Below are positions 34,753-34,866 of a DNA stretch of 34,866 bases, in pieces; positions within the stretch are counted from its first letter, which is position 1; each line of letters begins with the position of its first letter. A program made the position numbers and the translations under genes. The notes beneath the pieces are model-generated. The model had not been told where the DNA came from and ran no database searches. It saw only the letters and a list, made by a program, of their open reading frames with translations. Source of the DNA: Bacteroidales bacterium (GTDB lineage: Bacteria; Bacteroidota; Bacteroidia; Bacteroidales; PUMT01); contig SLGC01000108.1 in NCBI GenBank assembly GCA_007123885.1, positions 1 through 34,866 on the forward strand, in the 5' to 3' direction.

Positions 34753-34860
34753 CTGTAAAAACAAGAGTCAAAATTTCGTGAAAAAGTTACAAAATTTTGA
34801 CTGACAGAAGGAACCGCTTCGCTTTAACATTAATTTTTTTCATGCGTCTGTGTGTAATTT
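34753..34860 (+). repeat. Copy 2 of the 108-bp dispersed element with conserved hairpin
   Basis: Starts 38 bases after the stop of the esterase-like gene and points the same way as that gene; it ends six bases before the window edge. The hairpin is at 34767-34801. Against copy 1 (26465-26572), the two changes between the hairpin arms do not disrupt it: one changes a G-U pair to A-U and the other is in the loop. The other eight changes are outside the hairpin. Copies in the rest of the genome cannot be seen from here. Confidence 0.85.
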
Positions 34861-34866
34861 TACGCA

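Noticed and set aside
26465-34860. Reading the inverted 108-bp pair as the ends of a transposon
   Set aside because: No transposase or integrase lies between them, the enclosed genes are housekeeping or metabolic, including lon, and each copy tracks a gene's 3' end. A dispersed element fits better.

Overview
This window looks like a chromosomal segment of a member of the Bacteroidota, probably of the Bacteroidales/Marinilabiliales type. The evidence is a SusC/SusD outer-membrane nutrient-uptake pair with an N-terminal STN signalling domain, a FecR-type anti-sigma factor with a C-terminal DUF4974-like domain, Bacteroidetes-style promoter elements (TTTG / TAnnTTTG), weak Shine-Dalgarno sequences, a bacterial GH3 protein and a lipoprotein sulfatase. 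I see no rRNA, tRNA, CRISPR array, transposase, integrase or phage gene, so this is mostly ordinary chromosome with a few unusual intergenic sequences.

Layout. (1) 1-6038, minus strand: fecR-like anti-sigma gene, then susC, then susD (cut by the window edge). This is the regulatory and uptake end of a polysaccharide- or glycan-utilisation locus. The 338-base fecR-susC gap holds a TTTAG pentanucleotide tract and, on the opposite strand, a matching promoter plus a near-perfect intrinsic terminator. Together these predict a roughly 95-nt antisense RNA over the susC leader. (2) 6268-12573: a small YgaP-like membrane protein, a thioredoxin-fold SSP411/YyaL protein, a DUF4197 lipoprotein (plus strand), a Nudix protein with an NrtR-like tail and a GH3-family protein. 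(3) 12828-19380, minus strand: a secreted metallo-beta-lactamase-fold protein, then a two-component cluster of a membrane multi-PAS histidine kinase, a single-domain Rcp1-like response regulator and a soluble REC-PAS-kinase-REC hybrid. (4) 19503-21816, minus strand: a cupin, an MhqO-like ring-cleaving dioxygenase and an MhqD-like esterase, resembling quinone/hydroquinone detoxification sets. A partial duplication of the dioxygenase 3' end and purine-rich repeats lie between the last two. (5) 22064-27196, minus strand: a lipoprotein sulfatase, a GntP-family gluconate permease, a YfeH/SLC10A7-like transporter and a macro-domain protein. (6) 27492-34714, plus strand: a zinc-type dehydrogenase lacking the structural zinc site, a Gfo/Idh/MocA oxidoreductase, Lon protease and a secreted two-domain acetyl-xylan-esterase-like hydrolase.

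The least explained structure is a 108-bp element present twice (26465-26572 and 34753-34860) in inverted orientation, ungapped, with 10 mismatches. Each copy lies just downstream of a gene's stop codon in the same orientation relative to that gene, and carries a conserved 35-nt hairpin whose stem is kept while the loop varies. It looks like a dispersed 3'-UTR or REP-like element. The two strongest candidates for something not yet described are this element and the predicted antisense RNA over susC.
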